Assembly: GCF_002858865.1 (NCBI RefSeq)
Contig: NZ_PJRR01000016.1
Location: 219,477-283,476, forward strand
From: Caulobacter vibrioides
GTDB taxonomy: Bacteria; Pseudomonadota; Alphaproteobacteria; Caulobacterales; Caulobacteraceae
DNA: 64,000 bases
Direction of reading: 5' to 3'
Below are positions 18,922 to 30,392 of the stretch, in pieces; position 1 is the stretch's first letter, and each line of letters starts with the position of its first letter. The notes beneath the pieces are model-generated. The model made no database searches, was not told where the DNA came from, and worked only from the letters and a program-made list of their open reading frames with translations. Both the position numbers and the translations under genes were made by a program.

Positions 18922-19535
18922 TCGGCCGCCTGCGCGGGGCCGTCGCCGAGGTCGGCGAGGAAGAGGCCCTGATCGACGTCATGGGCGTCGGCTATCTGGT
19001 TCGCTGCGGTCACCGCACCCTCCAGCGCCTGCCGGCCCTGGGCGAAGAGACCCTGTTGCACATCGAGAGCCAGTGGAGCGAGAGCGCAGGCCTGCGGCTC
19101 TACGGCTTCCTCACTCGCGAGGACCGCCGCGCCTTCGTGCTGCTACAGGCGATCCAGGGTGTCGGGCCCAAGGCCGCCATGGCGGTGCTGGACGTGCTGT
19201 CGCCGGCCGAGCTGGCCAGCGCGGTGGCGCGCGAAGACAAGGCCGCCGTCGGTCGCGCCAACGGGGTGGGGCCGAAGCTGGCCCTGCGTATCGTCACCGA
19301 GCTGAAGGACAAGCCGATCACCGACGCGCCGGTGCTGATGAGCGCCCCGACCTCGTCCGCGCCGTCCGCGCCCGCCAAGCCCGCCCCGACCGGCGACGCC
19401 GTCGCGGCCCTGATGGGCCTGGGCGTGGCCGAGGTGAACGCCCGCCGCGTGGTCGAAGCGGCCGCCGCCGAGCTGGGTGAAGAGGCGACTGTCCAGGCGC
19501 TGATCAAGGCGGGCCTCAAGGAGCTTGGGCGATGA
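18918..19535 (+). CDS. ruvA: Holliday junction branch migration protein RuvA
   Basis: 205 residues starting [28 protein letters not shown]. Domain I (OB fold) is followed by the helix-hairpin-helix region ([19 protein letters not shown] and [22 protein letters not shown]). After a Pro/Ala linker comes the C-terminal three-helix domain that contacts RuvB ([19 protein letters not shown]). The tetramer grips the junction for RuvB. The start ATG overlaps the ruvC stop, and the end overlaps ruvB by four bases, so all three are translationally coupled. Confidence 0.95.
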   Translation: MIGRLRGAVAEVGEEEALIDVMGVGYLVRCGHRTLQRLPALGEETLLHIESQWSESAGLRLYGFLTREDRRAFVLLQAIQGVGPKAAMAVLDVLSPAELASAVAREDKAAVGRANGVGPKLALRIVTELKDKPITDAPVLMSAPTSSAPSAPAKPAPTGDAVAALMGLGVAEVNARRVVEAAAAELGEEATVQALIKAGLKELGR

Positions 19536-20572
19536 CCCGCGTCATCTCCGGCGAGCCCCAGCACGGCGACCTCGCGCCTGCCGACCGCGCCCTGCGGCCC
19601 CAGACCCTGGCCGAGTTCGTCGGTCAGGAGCAGGCCAAGGGTAATCTCCGCGTCTTCATCGAGGCCGCCAAGGGCCGGGGCGAGGCGCTGGATCACGTGC
19701 TGCTGTTCGGGCCGCCGGGCCTGGGCAAGACCACCTTGGCGCAGATCGTCGCCCGCGAGCTGGGGGTGAACTTCCGCGCCACCTCGGGTCCGGTGCTGAA
19801 CAAGCCGGGCGACCTGGCGGCCATCCTGACCAATCTCGAAGCCAACGACGTTCTCTTCATCGACGAGATCCACCGCCTGTCGTCGAACGTCGAGGAGATC
19901 CTCTATCCGGCCATGGAGGACCATGTGCTGGACCTGGTGATCGGCGAGGGGCCCTCGGCGCGCTCGATCCGCATCGATCTTGCGCCCTTCACCCTGGTGG
20001 CGGCCACGACGCGGGCGGGGATGCTGGCCACGCCCCTGCGCGACCGCTTCGGCATCCCGATCCGCCTTGAGTTCTACACCCCGGCCGAGTTGCGCCACGT
20101 GCTGCAGCACGCGGCCCGCAAGATGGGCGCGCCCCTGACCGATGACGGCGCTGACGAGATCGCCAAGCGGGCTCGAGGCACGCCGCGCGTCGCAGGCCGC
20201 CTGCTTCGCCGGGTGCGCGACTTCGCCACCGCCGACGGCGCGATGAGCATCGACCGCAAGGCCGCCGCCATGGCCCTGGCCCGCCTGGAGGTCGACGAAA
20301 GCGGCCTCGACAGCCTGGATCGCCGTTATCTGCGCGCCATGATCGAGAACTATGGCGGCGGCCCGGTGGGCGTCGAAACCATCGCCTACGCCATCGCCGA
20401 AGCCCGCGACGCGGTCGAGGACGTGATCGAGCCCTATCTGATGCAGCAGGGTTTCATCCAGCGCACCCCGCGCGGCCGCATGGCCTGCGGCAAGGCCTAT
20501 CTGCATCTGGGTCTAACGCCGCCCGCCGCCCCGCCGGGGCAGGCGCAGGGAGCCTTGTTCGATGAAGGCTAG
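19532..20572 (+). CDS. ruvB: Holliday junction branch migration ATPase RuvB
   Basis: 346 residues. AAA+ domain: [18 protein letters not shown], Walker [12 protein letters not shown], Walker [10 protein letters not shown], sensor 1 [12 protein letters not shown], arginine finger region [16 protein letters not shown]-terminal winged helix covers about 260-335 ([32 protein letters not shown]). It pumps DNA through the RuvA-held junction. The next gene overlaps its last few codons. Confidence 0.96.
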   Translation: MTRVISGEPQHGDLAPADRALRPQTLAEFVGQEQAKGNLRVFIEAAKGRGEALDHVLLFGPPGLGKTTLAQIVARELGVNFRATSGPVLNKPGDLAAILTNLEANDVLFIDEIHRLSSNVEEILYPAMEDHVLDLVIGEGPSARSIRIDLAPFTLVAATTRAGMLATPLRDRFGIPIRLEFYTPAELRHVLQHAARKMGAPLTDDGADEIAKRARGTPRVAGRLLRRVRDFATADGAMSIDRKAAAMALARLEVDESGLDSLDRRYLRAMIENYGGGPVGVETIAYAIAEARDAVEDVIEPYLMQQGFIQRTPRGRMACGKAYLHLGLTPPAAPPGQAQGALFDEG

Positions 20573-21428
20573 CAGCATGCGCCTGATCCGCCTGTTGACC
20601 GCCGGTCTCGCCGCTGTCGGCCTCGCCGTCTCCCTTGCGGCGATCAGCGCGGCCGGCGCGCCGCGCAACGCGCTGATCGTCCAGGCTCTCGCCGCCGGGC
20701 TGGCGACGGGCCTTGCGCTCCTCGTCGGGTGGTTCTGGCGGCGGGCCCGTTGGCGTCTCTGGGTGCTGATGGCCGCCTGTGGCCTGGCTCTGGTCCTGAC
20801 GCTGATGAACGGCGTCTCGCTGGAGGGGGCCAAGCGCTGGGTGGCGCTGGGGCCGGTCCAACTGCACACCGCGTCCATCGTCTTGCCGTTCGCGGCCTTC
20901 GCCTTCGCCAGCGGCTTTGGCGACCGTCGTGTGGCGCCCATCGCAGCCCTGATCGCCCTGCTCTTGCTCTACCAACACGACGCGGCCTCGTCGCTGGCCT
21001 GGGCCCTGGCGCTGGCGGCGGCGGCGCTGGTCGAGCGGCCCCGTCAGGCGATTCCCTGGGCGTGCGTGGCCATCGCCGGTCTCCTGGCCTACGGCGCCTG
21101 GGTCGAGCCCGACACCTTGCCCGCCGTGCCCTATGTCGAGGGACTTCTGGACCAGACGTTCGCCGCCAATCCGGTGCTGGGCGTGCTGGCCGGCGTGTTG
21201 ATGATCAGTCTGCCCGCGCCGTTCCTCCTTGTCGCCCGCGCGCGGCCCGAGCGTCGCGCCGAAGCCCTGGCCCTGGCCGCCCTGTGGACCGGCTGGATCG
21301 CCGGGAACCTGTTTGGAAACTATCCTGCGCCTGTTCTAGGCTACGGCGCTGCGCCGATCCTGGCCTGGGGCCTGTCCCTGGGTCTGGTGCTCGGTGATTC
21401 CGTCGACCAGGACCCGCCTGCGCCATGA
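20562..21428 (+). CDS. FtsW/RodA (SEDS)-like integral membrane protein
   Basis: 288 residues with about eight hydrophobic helices. The central stretch [33 protein letters not shown] resembles the SEDS signature [31 protein letters not shown] resembles the following QPDLGTA helix, and [20 protein letters not shown] resembles a late SEDS helix. It is shorter than true FtsW/RodA (about 370 residues) and several conserved polar positions differ (HTAS for QPSE, HDAAS for PDLGT). It may be a derived, possibly non-catalytic relative. The start at 20562 overlaps ruvB; an ATG at 20577 is an alternative. The end overlaps ybgC by four bases, joining it to the tol cluster. Confidence 0.6.
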   Translation: MKASSMRLIRLLTAGLAAVGLAVSLAAISAAGAPRNALIVQALAAGLATGLALLVGWFWRRARWRLWVLMAACGLALVLTLMNGVSLEGAKRWVALGPVQLHTASIVLPFAAFAFASGFGDRRVAPIAALIALLLLYQHDAASSLAWALALAAAALVERPRQAIPWACVAIAGLLAYGAWVEPDTLPAVPYVEGLLDQTFAANPVLGVLAGVLMISLPAPFLLVARARPERRAEALALAALWTGWIAGNLFGNYPAPVLGYGAAPILAWGLSLGLVLGDSVDQDPPAP

Positions 21429-21868
21429 TCGAACCCACCGCCGGCGTCTTCGAGGGCCGTGAGCACCAGTTGCCGGTGCGCATCTATTACGAAGACACCG
21501 ACTTCACCGGCATCGTCTATCACGCCAACTACCTGCGTTATCTGGAGCGGGGGCGCAGCGACTTCTTCCGGGCGGTGGGCATCTCGCACACCGAGCTCGC
21601 CAAACAGGACACCGGTTTTGCGGTCATCCGCATGGAGCTGGACTTCAAGCGCGCGGCGCGGATCGACGACGCCTTGCTGGTGCGCACCCTGTTCGAGCGC
21701 GCCGAGGGCGTTCGGCTGCACGTCCGCCAGACGATCACGCGCGGCGATGAGGTGCTGTTCGAGGCCACGGTGGTTGCGGTCTGTATCAGCCTCTCGGGAC
21801 GACCGCGTCGGCCGACGCCGGATATGCTGGCCAAGCTCTCACCCTGGCTGATCCCGACCGACAGCTGA
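21425..21868 (+). CDS. ybgC: YbgC hotdog-fold acyl-CoA thioesterase (tol-pal cluster)
   Basis: 147 residues. The 4-hydroxybenzoyl-CoA thioesterase-type motif YYEDTDFTGIVYHANYLRYLERGR (21-44) carries the active-site acid and His33. The rest forms one hotdog domain (FAVIRMELDFKRAARIDDALLVRT). YbgC proteins hydrolyse short or phospholipid-linked acyl-CoAs and nearly always open the tol-pal cluster. It starts inside the stop of the SEDS-like gene and is separated from tolQ by 114 nt. Confidence 0.92.
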   Translation: MIEPTAGVFEGREHQLPVRIYYEDTDFTGIVYHANYLRYLERGRSDFFRAVGISHTELAKQDTGFAVIRMELDFKRAARIDDALLVRTLFERAEGVRLHVRQTITRGDEVLFEATVVAVCISLSGRPRRPTPDMLAKLSPWLIPTDS

Positions 21869-21982
21869 GCGATGTCGATTTTCCGGATCGCTCGACGATT
21901 GTCATAGTTTCACCCCAGCGCCGCTTCATGCCATACGGCGCTCTCCAGTCCTGATCAGACGACCCAACGGAGCCTATCCCGA

Positions 21983-22681
21983 ATGGACGCCGCGGCCGCC
22001 GCCCCGAATTTCTCGTTCTTCGCCCTGTTCATGCAAGCCGACTGGGTCGTGAAGAGCGTCATGATCGGTCTGATCCTGGCCTCTCTGGGCTCTTGGGCCG
22101 TGATCCTGGACAAGCTGTTCCGCTTTCAGGCGCTGAATCGCGCCGCCAACCGCTTCGAGGAGCAGGTCAGCGGCGGTCGCTCGCTGGAGGATGTCGCGGG
22201 AGAAGCCGGGGCCAATCCGCGCCACGCTTTGCCGCGCATGCTGCAGGCGGCGCTGAAGGAATGGCGTGACGCCAAGAGCAAGGGCGCGATGAGCGAAACC
22301 CAGGCCGGCTTCCTGATCGCCCGCATCGACCGCATCCTCGACACCCAGATCGCGCGCGAGACCACCAAGGTCGAAGAAGGCCTCGGCAGCCTGGCGATCG
22401 TGGCCACCGCCAGCCCGTTCATCGGCCTGTTCGGCACGGTGTGGGGCATCATGCACGCGTTCCAGAACATCGCGCTGTCGAAGAACACCTCGCTGGCCGT
22501 CGTCGCGCCGTCCATCGCCGAGGCGCTGTTCGCTACGGCCATCGGCCTGATCGCCGCCATCCCGGCCTATATCGCCTACAACAAGTTCTCGACCGACGCG
22601 GGCAAGTACGCCGGCCGCCTGGAAGGCTTCGCCGACGACCTGTCGACCGCGATCCAGCGTCGCCTGGCCGAGCGGGTCTGA
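21983..22681 (+). CDS. tolQ: TolQ, inner-membrane motor subunit of the Tol-Pal system
   Basis: 232 residues, MotA/TolQ/ExbB family. Helix 1 lies near 18-38 ([23 protein letters not shown]). The two later helices are around 132-155 ([27 protein letters not shown], the family signature) and 165-192 ([26 protein letters not shown]). With TolR it forms the proton-driven stator that energises TolA for outer-membrane constriction at division. It is followed by tolR after 4 nt. In Caulobacter the Tol-Pal complex is essential and polar-localised. Confidence 0.95.
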   Translation: MDAAAAAPNFSFFALFMQADWVVKSVMIGLILASLGSWAVILDKLFRFQALNRAANRFEEQVSGGRSLEDVAGEAGANPRHALPRMLQAALKEWRDAKSKGAMSETQAGFLIARIDRILDTQIARETTKVEEGLGSLAIVATASPFIGLFGTVWGIMHAFQNIALSKNTSLAVVAPSIAEALFATAIGLIAAIPAYIAYNKFSTDAGKYAGRLEGFADDLSTAIQRRLAERV

Positions 22682-22685
22682 GCCG

Positions 22686-23204
22686 ATGGCGATGTCCTCC
22701 AACGACGCCTTCGCGACGGGCGGGCGCCGAGGCCGTCGTCGCGGCCGCCGCTCGCGCGGGGCGCTGTCCGAGATCAACGTCACGCCGCTGGTCGACGTGA
22801 TGCTGGTGCTGCTGATCATCTTCATGATCTCTGCGCCGCTGCTGACGGCCGGGGTTCCGCTGGAGCTGCCCAAGACCGAGGCCGCGGCCCTGCAGAACCA
22901 GGACGAGCCGATCACCGTGTCGATCCGCAAGGACGGCCAGATCTTTGTCGGCGAAACCCAGATCCCGTTCGAGAACCTGGCGCCGCGCATCGGCGCGATC
23001 GCGGGCGATGGCTACGACAAACCGATCTTCGTGCGCGCCGACGGCGGCGCGACCTATGCGGTCGTGGCCCAGGTGATGGCGGGCCTGTCGAACGCCGGCT
23101 TCAACAAGATCAACCTGATCACCGAGACCGGCGGTCCCTCGACGGGCGCGGCCCCGCGCGACGCGCAGCCGGAAGGCGCGGCCGACCTGCGGCCTGCGCA
23201 GTAG
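22686..23204 (+). CDS. tolR: TolR, proton-channel subunit of the Tol-Pal system
   Basis: 172 residues, ExbD/TolR family. A basic N-terminus ([14 protein letters not shown]) precedes the single transmembrane helix [26 protein letters not shown], containing the essential Asp of [11 protein letters not shown] that carries protons. A periplasmic domain follows ([54 protein letters not shown]). There is an extra Pro/Ala tail of about 25 residues after the canonical domain. Confidence 0.95.
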   Translation: MAMSSNDAFATGGRRGRRRGRRSRGALSEINVTPLVDVMLVLLIIFMISAPLLTAGVPLELPKTEAAALQNQDEPITVSIRKDGQIFVGETQIPFENLAPRIGAIAGDGYDKPIFVRADGGATYAVVAQVMAGLSNAGFNKINLITETGGPSTGAAPRDAQPEGAADLRPAQ

Positions 23205-23211
23205 GCGCGGC

Positions 23212-24024
23212 ATGAGCGCTCGCCGCGAACAGACTCTGTCTCCGGCCCTGCTGGGGTCGATCGCCCTGCACGGCGCCGTGGCGGCGGTGATCGCGTTCGG
23301 CTTGCCGTGGAAACAGTCCGAGCCGATCACCATCGGCGAGTCGGTGCCGGTCACCATCGTCACCAATGGTCCGACCAATGTGCGTCCCGCCGAGGAGGCG
23401 CTGGAGGAGCAGACCGCCCAGACGCCTGAGCCGACGCCCGAGGCGACGCCGCAGCCGCCCGCGCCGACTCCAGCTCCCACGCCGACGCCCGCACCGGCCG
23501 CGCCGGCCAAGCCGACGCCGGCCCCCAAGCCCACGCCCAAACCGACACCCGCCAAGCCGACGCCGCAGAAGAAGGCGGACAACGACTTCTTCGCCTCGCT
23601 CGAAGCCTCGATCGCCAAGACCCAGAAGGCGACCGGCAAGCCCACCGCCAATGCGCCCAAGGGGCCCGCGCGCGCGGAAACCTCGGTCTCGGCCCGCCCG
23701 GCCATGGGCGCGGCCACCGGGCTCTCGGCCGCAGCCCTGGGTCGCCTGCAGGGCGAGGTGCAGGATCGCTGGAACCCGAACTGCGAGGTCGAGGGCGGCT
23801 CCAACGTCAATGTGCGCGTGGTGTTCGTGATCGGACCGGGTGGTCGGGTGGTCGGCCAGCCGGAGTCGCCCGGCACGTCCTCGCCCGATCCCGTTGTGAA
23901 GGCCGCCTCGGACCGCGCCATCCGCGCATTGTTCGCCGCCTCGCCGTTCGCTTACCTGCCGTCGGACCTGTACGGTCAGAAAATCGCCCTCAACTTCAAT
24001 GCAAAACAGGCCTGTTCGCGTTGA
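23212..24024 (+). CDS. tolA: TolA, periplasm-spanning Tol-Pal protein
   Basis: 270 residues. One N-terminal transmembrane helix (about 10-30, [21 protein letters not shown], with the Ser/His-containing TolA/TonB signature) precedes a long Pro-Thr-Lys-rich linker (60-122). The C-terminal domain (175-265) contains [16 protein letters not shown] and [11 protein letters not shown], bearing two cysteines. The linker is proline-rich like TonB rather than the Ala/Lys helix of E. coli TolA, as is usual in Caulobacter relatives. It links TolQR energy to TolB/Pal at the outer membrane. Confidence 0.9.
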   Translation: MSARREQTLSPALLGSIALHGAVAAVIAFGLPWKQSEPITIGESVPVTIVTNGPTNVRPAEEALEEQTAQTPEPTPEATPQPPAPTPAPTPTPAPAAPAKPTPAPKPTPKPTPAKPTPQKKADNDFFASLEASIAKTQKATGKPTANAPKGPARAETSVSARPAMGAATGLSAAALGRLQGEVQDRWNPNCEVEGGSNVNVRVVFVIGPGGRVVGQPESPGTSSPDPVVKAASDRAIRALFAASPFAYLPSDLYGQKIALNFNAKQACSR

Positions 24025-24053
24025 GGCTTGAAAAGATGAACAAGGAGACCCCG

Positions 24054-25352
24054 ATGCGCCTTAGAGCCCTGCTGCTGATGGTCGCCGCCCTGCTGAGCGG
24101 CGCGGCCTTCGTCACTCCGGCCGCCGCGCAGATCGAGGTCGACATCAACGCCGGCGCGGTCAAGCCGCTGCCCATCGCCATTCCGGTCTTCTCAGGCTCG
24201 ACGCGCGGGGCCGAGATCGCCCAGGTCATCACCGGCAATCTCGAGCGTTCGGGTCTGTTCCAGCCGCTGAACGTGGCGGGCGTCCCCGACAAGCTGGCCG
24301 ACGTGAACGTGCAGCCGCGCTTCCCCGACTGGCAGTCCACCGGCGCGCAAGCTCTGATCAACGGCCAGGTGACCGTCGGCGCCGACGGCGGCCTGCGCGT
24401 GGACTTCCGCCTGTGGGACGTGTTCAGCCAGCAGCAGCTTCTGGGGCTGCAGTTCTCGTCCACGCCCGACAACTGGCGTCGCGTGGCGCACAAGATCAGC
24501 GACGCGGTCTATGAGCGCCTGACCGGCGAGAAGGGCTATTTCGACACCCGCGTGGCCTTCGTCGCCGAAAGCGGCCCCAAGCTGAACCGCGTCAAGCGCC
24601 TGGCGATCATGGACCAGGACGGGGCCAACCCGCAGTATCTGACCGATGGCTCCTACATCGTGATGACGCCGCGCTTCTCGTCGACCAGCCAGGAACTGAC
24701 CTATATGGCCCTGCGGCCGACCGGCTCGTCGATCTACCTGCTGAACCTGGAGACCAGTCGCCAGGAAACGGTCGGCAAGTTCCCGGGCATGGTGTTTGCG
24801 CCGCGCTTCTCGCCCGACGGCAGCAAGGTGGCCTTCTCGGTCGAGCGGAACGGCAACAGCGACATCTATGTGATGGATCTGCGCTCGCGCGCGACCACCC
24901 GGATCACGACCGATCCGGCCATCGACACCTCGCCGTCGTTCTCGCCGGACGGAACCAAGATCGTGTTCAACTCCGACCGGGGCGGTCAGGCCCAGATCTA
25001 TGTGATGAACACCGACGGCTCGGGCGTGCGGCGCATCTCCTATGGCGGTGGTCGTTACACCACGCCGGTGTGGAGCCCGCGGGGCGACTTCATCGCCTTC
25101 ACCAAGCAGACGGGCGGCGAGTTCCACATCGGCGTCATGCGCGCCGACGGCGGCGATGAGCGCCTGCTGACCACCAGCTATCTGGACGAGGGGCCGACCT
25201 GGGCGCCGAACGGGCGGGTGCTGATGTTCTTCCGCGAGGGCGCGAGCGGTAATCCGCGGCTGTGGACCGTCGATATCACGGGGCGGATCCTGCGCCCTGC
25301 GGCCTATAGCGGTTCCGCCTCCGACCCCGCCTGGTCGCCCCTTCTGGACTAG
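24054..25352 (+). CDS. tolB: TolB, periplasmic beta-propeller of the Tol-Pal system
   Basis: 432 residues from the ATG at 24054, preceded by AAGGAG at 7 nt; the frame extends further up but those starts lack ribosome sites. A signal peptide ends near AAAQ (24). The N-terminal domain ([15 protein letters not shown] to [12 protein letters not shown]) is followed by repeated propeller blades, each with an SPDG-type turn: [47 protein letters not shown] and [14 protein letters not shown]. It shuttles between TolA and Pal. It is 29 nt after tolA and part of the same operon. Confidence 0.94.
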   Translation: MRLRALLLMVAALLSGAAFVTPAAAQIEVDINAGAVKPLPIAIPVFSGSTRGAEIAQVITGNLERSGLFQPLNVAGVPDKLADVNVQPRFPDWQSTGAQALINGQVTVGADGGLRVDFRLWDVFSQQQLLGLQFSSTPDNWRRVAHKISDAVYERLTGEKGYFDTRVAFVAESGPKLNRVKRLAIMDQDGANPQYLTDGSYIVMTPRFSSTSQELTYMALRPTGSSIYLLNLETSRQETVGKFPGMVFAPRFSPDGSKVAFSVERNGNSDIYVMDLRSRATTRITTDPAIDTSPSFSPDGTKIVFNSDRGGQAQIYVMNTDGSGVRRISYGGGRYTTPVWSPRGDFIAFTKQTGGEFHIGVMRADGGDERLLTTSYLDEGPTWAPNGRVLMFFREGASGNPRLWTVDITGRILRPAAYSGSASDPAWSPLLD

Positions 25353-25563
25353 GCCCCGAGTGGGGGGCGCAACCTTAACCGGACCGGGGCGTTCCCGGCT
25401 GAGGATGGTCACGGCGAGGCTTATTCCCGCTGCAAGTGAATCCGCGTCATCTGACGGGCATCTGACATCATTGTGAGGCTTGGTCAGACATTTAGAGGGT
25501 CCATTCCAAGCTTTGCGCAGGTATGGATCGTGTCCAGAGTTCGTTGACTTGAGGAGAAACTGG

Positions 25564-26115
25564 ATGAGCTTCGACACCCAGCGCGCCGCTAGACTGGCGC
25601 TCGTCGGCCTGGCCGCCGCTTCGCTCGCCGCCTGCGCTTCGCGTCCGAAGCCCCAGCCCGTCACGCCGCCGCCCGCTCAGCCGCAGCCGACCCAACCGAC
25701 TCCGTATACGCCGCCGGCTCCGCCGCCGGTGACCAGCGGTATCCTGCCCGGTTCGGTGCAGGACTTTGTCGTCAATATCGGCGACCGGGTCTATTTCGAC
25801 ACCGACGAATACGTCATTCGCGCCGACGCCCAACCGGTGCTGGCCGGTCAGGCCCAGTGGCTGAACCGCTATTCGAGCGTGCGCATCCGCATCGAAGGCA
25901 ACGCCGACGAACGCGGCACGCGTGAGTACAACCTGGCTCTGGGCGCTCGCCGCGCCAATGCCGTGCGCGACTTCCTGATCGCTCAGGGCGTTTCGAGCGC
26001 GCGCATCGAGACGATCTCGTTCGGCAAGGAACGTCCGATCGATCCGGGCTCGAGCGAAGAAGCCTGGGCCAAGAACCGGAACGGCCGCACGGCCATCACG
26101 GACGGCGCTCGCTAA
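25564..26115 (+). CDS. pal: Pal, peptidoglycan-associated lipoprotein
   Basis: 183 residues from the ATG at 25564 with GAGGAG upstream. The lipoprotein signal ends in SLAAC at 24, followed by a Pro/Gln-rich tether, then an OmpA-like domain (from about 65: GDRVYFDTDEYVIR; IRIEGNADERGTREYNLALGARRANAVRDFLI). The last part carries the peptidoglycan (diaminopimelate)-binding Asp/Arg pair in NADERGTREYN. It anchors the outer membrane to the cell wall. The 211-nt gap after tolB suggests its own promoter, though I cannot point to one safely. Confidence 0.95.
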   Translation: MSFDTQRAARLALVGLAAASLAACASRPKPQPVTPPPAQPQPTQPTPYTPPAPPPVTSGILPGSVQDFVVNIGDRVYFDTDEYVIRADAQPVLAGQAQWLNRYSSVRIRIEGNADERGTREYNLALGARRANAVRDFLIAQGVSSARIETISFGKERPIDPGSSEEAWAKNRNGRTAITDGAR

Positions 26116-26129
26116 GACGCGTTCAGACA

Positions 26130-26165
26130 GGGCGGCTTCTCAAGCGGGAAGCCGCCCTAGTTTTG
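26130..26165 (+). terminator. Intrinsic terminator of pal
   Basis: GGGCGGCTTC and GAAGCCGCCC form a perfect 10-bp stem around an 8-nt loop, followed by CTAGTTTTG. It cleanly separates pal from cpoB. Confidence 0.9.
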
Positions 26166-26192
26166 TCTCGGCTCTATCGGTAAATCACGGCC

Positions 26193-27047
26193 ATGACGCT
26201 GAAATCCGCCCTGCTCGCCGTCCTGTTCGCTTCCACCGCCGCCGTCGCGGTGGCCCAGACGCCCTTGCCGCCGGCCGATCCGCTCGATGACCGCTCGGCC
26301 AAGCGCGTCGAGCGCATGGAGAAGGTCGTGCGCGAGCTGCGCTCGATCGTCTTCCAGGGTCGCGATACGGGCAAGCCGGTGGTGGTGCAGCCGGCCGAGA
26401 CCGACGCGCAGATCGCGGCGCTGAATGAGCGCGTGTCCGACCTGGAGCAGACGCTCACCCGGCTGAACGGCCAGAACGAGTCGACGAACTTCGAGCTGAC
26501 CAAGGCCCAGCGCGCCGCCACTGACCAGAAGGCTCGCGCTGACGCGCTGGAGCAGCGGCTGGCCGCGATTGAGAAGACGCTGGCCGACCTGCAGGCGGCC
26601 GCGACCGCCCAGGCCGCACCGCCGCTGGCCGGAGATGTCCCACCGCCGCCCGCGCCGCCCGCCGACCCGGCGGTCGCCTTCAAGCAAGCCAAGGATCTGT
26701 TGTTGGCGGGCGATTACGCCAATGCCGAGCAGGCCTTCGCAGCCTATGTGAACAATTACCCGGAGAGCGCCAGGACGCCGGAAGCCCGCTACTGGCTGGG
26801 TGAAACGCAGTTCGTGCGCGAGGCCTATACCGACGCCGCCGGCAACTACATCGGTGCGATCCGCGGCTGGCCACAGACCAGCTGGGCCCCTGACGCGACC
26901 TTGAAGCTCGCCCGGTCGATGGTCGCGCTGAAAAAGACCACCGAAGCCTGTCGAACCCTCGACGAACTGGCCAAGCGCTACCCCAAGGCGCCCGCTCAGG
27001 TGAACTCGCGCGCGGCCTCGACCCGCGTCGCGGCCAAGTGCGCCTAG
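26193..27047 (+). CDS. cpoB: CpoB/YbgF, periplasmic TPR coordinator of the Tol system
   Basis: 284 residues. A signal peptide covers about 1-22 (LLAVLFASTAAVAVAQ). A trimeric coiled-coil lies at about 30-130 (AALNERVSDLEQTLTRLNGQNES). A Pro/Ala linker follows, then tetratricopeptide-like repeats from about 160 (AFKQAKDLLLAGDYANAEQAFAAYVNNYPES; ARYWLGETQFVREAYTDAAGNYI). In E. coli CpoB ties Tol-Pal to PBP1B. It is the last tol gene here; tilS begins within its final codons. Confidence 0.92.
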   Translation: MTLKSALLAVLFASTAAVAVAQTPLPPADPLDDRSAKRVERMEKVVRELRSIVFQGRDTGKPVVVQPAETDAQIAALNERVSDLEQTLTRLNGQNESTNFELTKAQRAATDQKARADALEQRLAAIEKTLADLQAAATAQAAPPLAGDVPPPPAPPADPAVAFKQAKDLLLAGDYANAEQAFAAYVNNYPESARTPEARYWLGETQFVREAYTDAAGNYIGAIRGWPQTSWAPDATLKLARSMVALKKTTEACRTLDELAKRYPKAPAQVNSRAASTRVAAKCA

Positions 27048-28264
27048 ATCAGGTTCGAGCCGCTCTAGACCGGCGGCTCGATCCGGCGTCCCGTGCGCCG
27101 CTCGCGGTCGGGTTTTCCGGCGGCGGAGACTCGCTGTTCCTGCTCAAGACGGTTCTGGACTGGGCGCGTCCTCTGGACCGCCCGGTGCTGGCCCTGGTTG
27201 TTGACCACCAACTGCAGCCCCAAAGCGCAGCCTGGACGGCGGAGGCGGTCGCCAAGGCGCGGGCGCTCGGCGCCGCCGCCCTTGGACTGACCTGGACGGA
27301 CCAAAAGCCTCGCACAGGACTTCCCGCCGCTGCGCGACGGGCGCGTCATGCGCTCCTGGCCACCGCTGCGCGCGAGGCTGGAGCCCGGGTGTTGATCCTT
27401 GGCCATACGGCCAGCGATCTCGCCGAGGGTGTGGCCATGCGCGCCGAGGGCTCCTCCGTGTCCAACCCTCGGGCGTGGGCGCCGTCGCCGGTGTGGCCCG
27501 AGGGGCGAGGGCTGTTCGTGCTCCGCCCGCTGCTGACGCTGACGCGTGCGGAAATCCGGGACGCGCTTACGCGGGAAGGTGAAACCTGGCTCGATGACCC
27601 GGCCAATCTCGACCTGCGCTACGCACGGGCGCGCGCTCGGGCCGCCGGGGCGCTCGCCCCGCCCCTTCCGCTGAGAGAGTCGCCGCCGCCGGGGGTTTTC
27701 GAGATTGATCCCGCCGGTGCGATCCGCCTGCCCCGGGATGTCGTTCCCGCCCACCTGGCGGCGGCCCTGCTCTGCGCCAGCGGCGCTGAGCGCCCCCCGA
27801 GGGGAGATCGCCTGGCGCGACTGGTCGAACGTCTAAGGTCGGGCGCGCGGTTTACCGCCACGCTGGCGGGCGCGCGGATCGAAGCCGATCAGGCGGTGCT
27901 GATCTGCCGCGACGCCGGCGAGGCCGCGCGCGGCGGACTGGCCCGACTTGATCTTGCTCCAGGGGCTTGCGGGGTGTGGGACGGTCGCTGGGAGGTTGTC
28001 GCGGGCAAGACCGCGCTCGCGGTCGTCGCGCTGCGCGGGCGGACCTCCAGCTTGCCCGCCGAGCAGCGCGCCAGACTTTCGGCCATCGCGCCCGCCGTGC
28101 GCCCGTGTCTGCCCGTGCTGCTGAGCCTGGACGGTGACGCTCCGGGGGAGCTCGTGCTTGACGACCTGCAGCTTGAAGCCGATGGAGAAGCGCGCGTGCG
28201 TTCGCTCGTTCTAGATCGGTTCAAGGCTGCGGTCGGCCTTCTCGACCAAGAATCCGTGACCTGA
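27038..28264 (+). CDS. tilS: tRNA(Ile)-lysidine synthase TilS
   Basis: 408 residues from a GTG that overlaps the cpoB end by 10 nt. The PP-loop GFSGGGDSLFLLK (25-37) binds ATP. A second conserved stretch is LILGHTASDLAEGVAMR, where the usual HHADDQ is altered to HTASDLAE, a common alphaproteobacterial variant. It attaches lysine to C34 of tRNA-Ile(CAU) so that AUA is read as Ile; it is normally essential. The C-terminal half is poorly conserved, as expected. FtsH follows, the usual neighbour. Confidence 0.88.
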   Translation: MRLDQVRAALDRRLDPASRAPLAVGFSGGGDSLFLLKTVLDWARPLDRPVLALVVDHQLQPQSAAWTAEAVAKARALGAAALGLTWTDQKPRTGLPAAARRARHALLATAAREAGARVLILGHTASDLAEGVAMRAEGSSVSNPRAWAPSPVWPEGRGLFVLRPLLTLTRAEIRDALTREGETWLDDPANLDLRYARARARAAGALAPPLPLRESPPPGVFEIDPAGAIRLPRDVVPAHLAAALLCASGAERPPRGDRLARLVERLRSGARFTATLAGARIEADQAVLICRDAGEAARGGLARLDLAPGACGVWDGRWEVVAGKTALAVVALRGRTSSLPAEQRARLSAIAPAVRPCLPVLLSLDGDAPGELVLDDLQLEADGEARVRSLVLDRFKAAVGLLDQESVT

Positions 28265-28360
28265 TGTCACGTCCGTGGCGCAAGCGCTCAAGACCCCCTA
28301 TCTTGGTTGGTCGAGACCCTATTCGCTGGGAAGACCCCACTCGCTAGGAAGACAAGGCGT

Positions 28361-30241
<1,881 letters not shown>

Positions 30242-30262
30242 CCCTCATCAAAGGTCTCAACG

Positions 30263-30292
30263 AAAAGCCGGCTCGAAAGGGCCGGCTTTTTT
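30263..30292 (+). terminator. Intrinsic terminator of ftsH
   Basis: AAAAGCCGGC, loop TCGAAAGG, GCCGGCTTTTTT: a textbook stem with T tract 22 nt after the ftsH stop. Confidence 0.95.
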
Positions 30293-30392
30293 GTTCGCCA
30301 GATTTTTTCGCGACGCGCCGCAACCGGAAACCGCGAGGCCCGTTAAAGCTTGGCCGTGCCAATGCGGCTTCGGGGCTGTTCGATTGGATACC

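Noticed and set aside
27038..27470. Loss of function of tilS because the HHADDQ-type motif reads HTASDLAE
   Set aside because: The ATP loop is intact, the length is normal and the gene is usually essential. Divergent forms of this motif occur in alphaproteobacteria as far as I recall.
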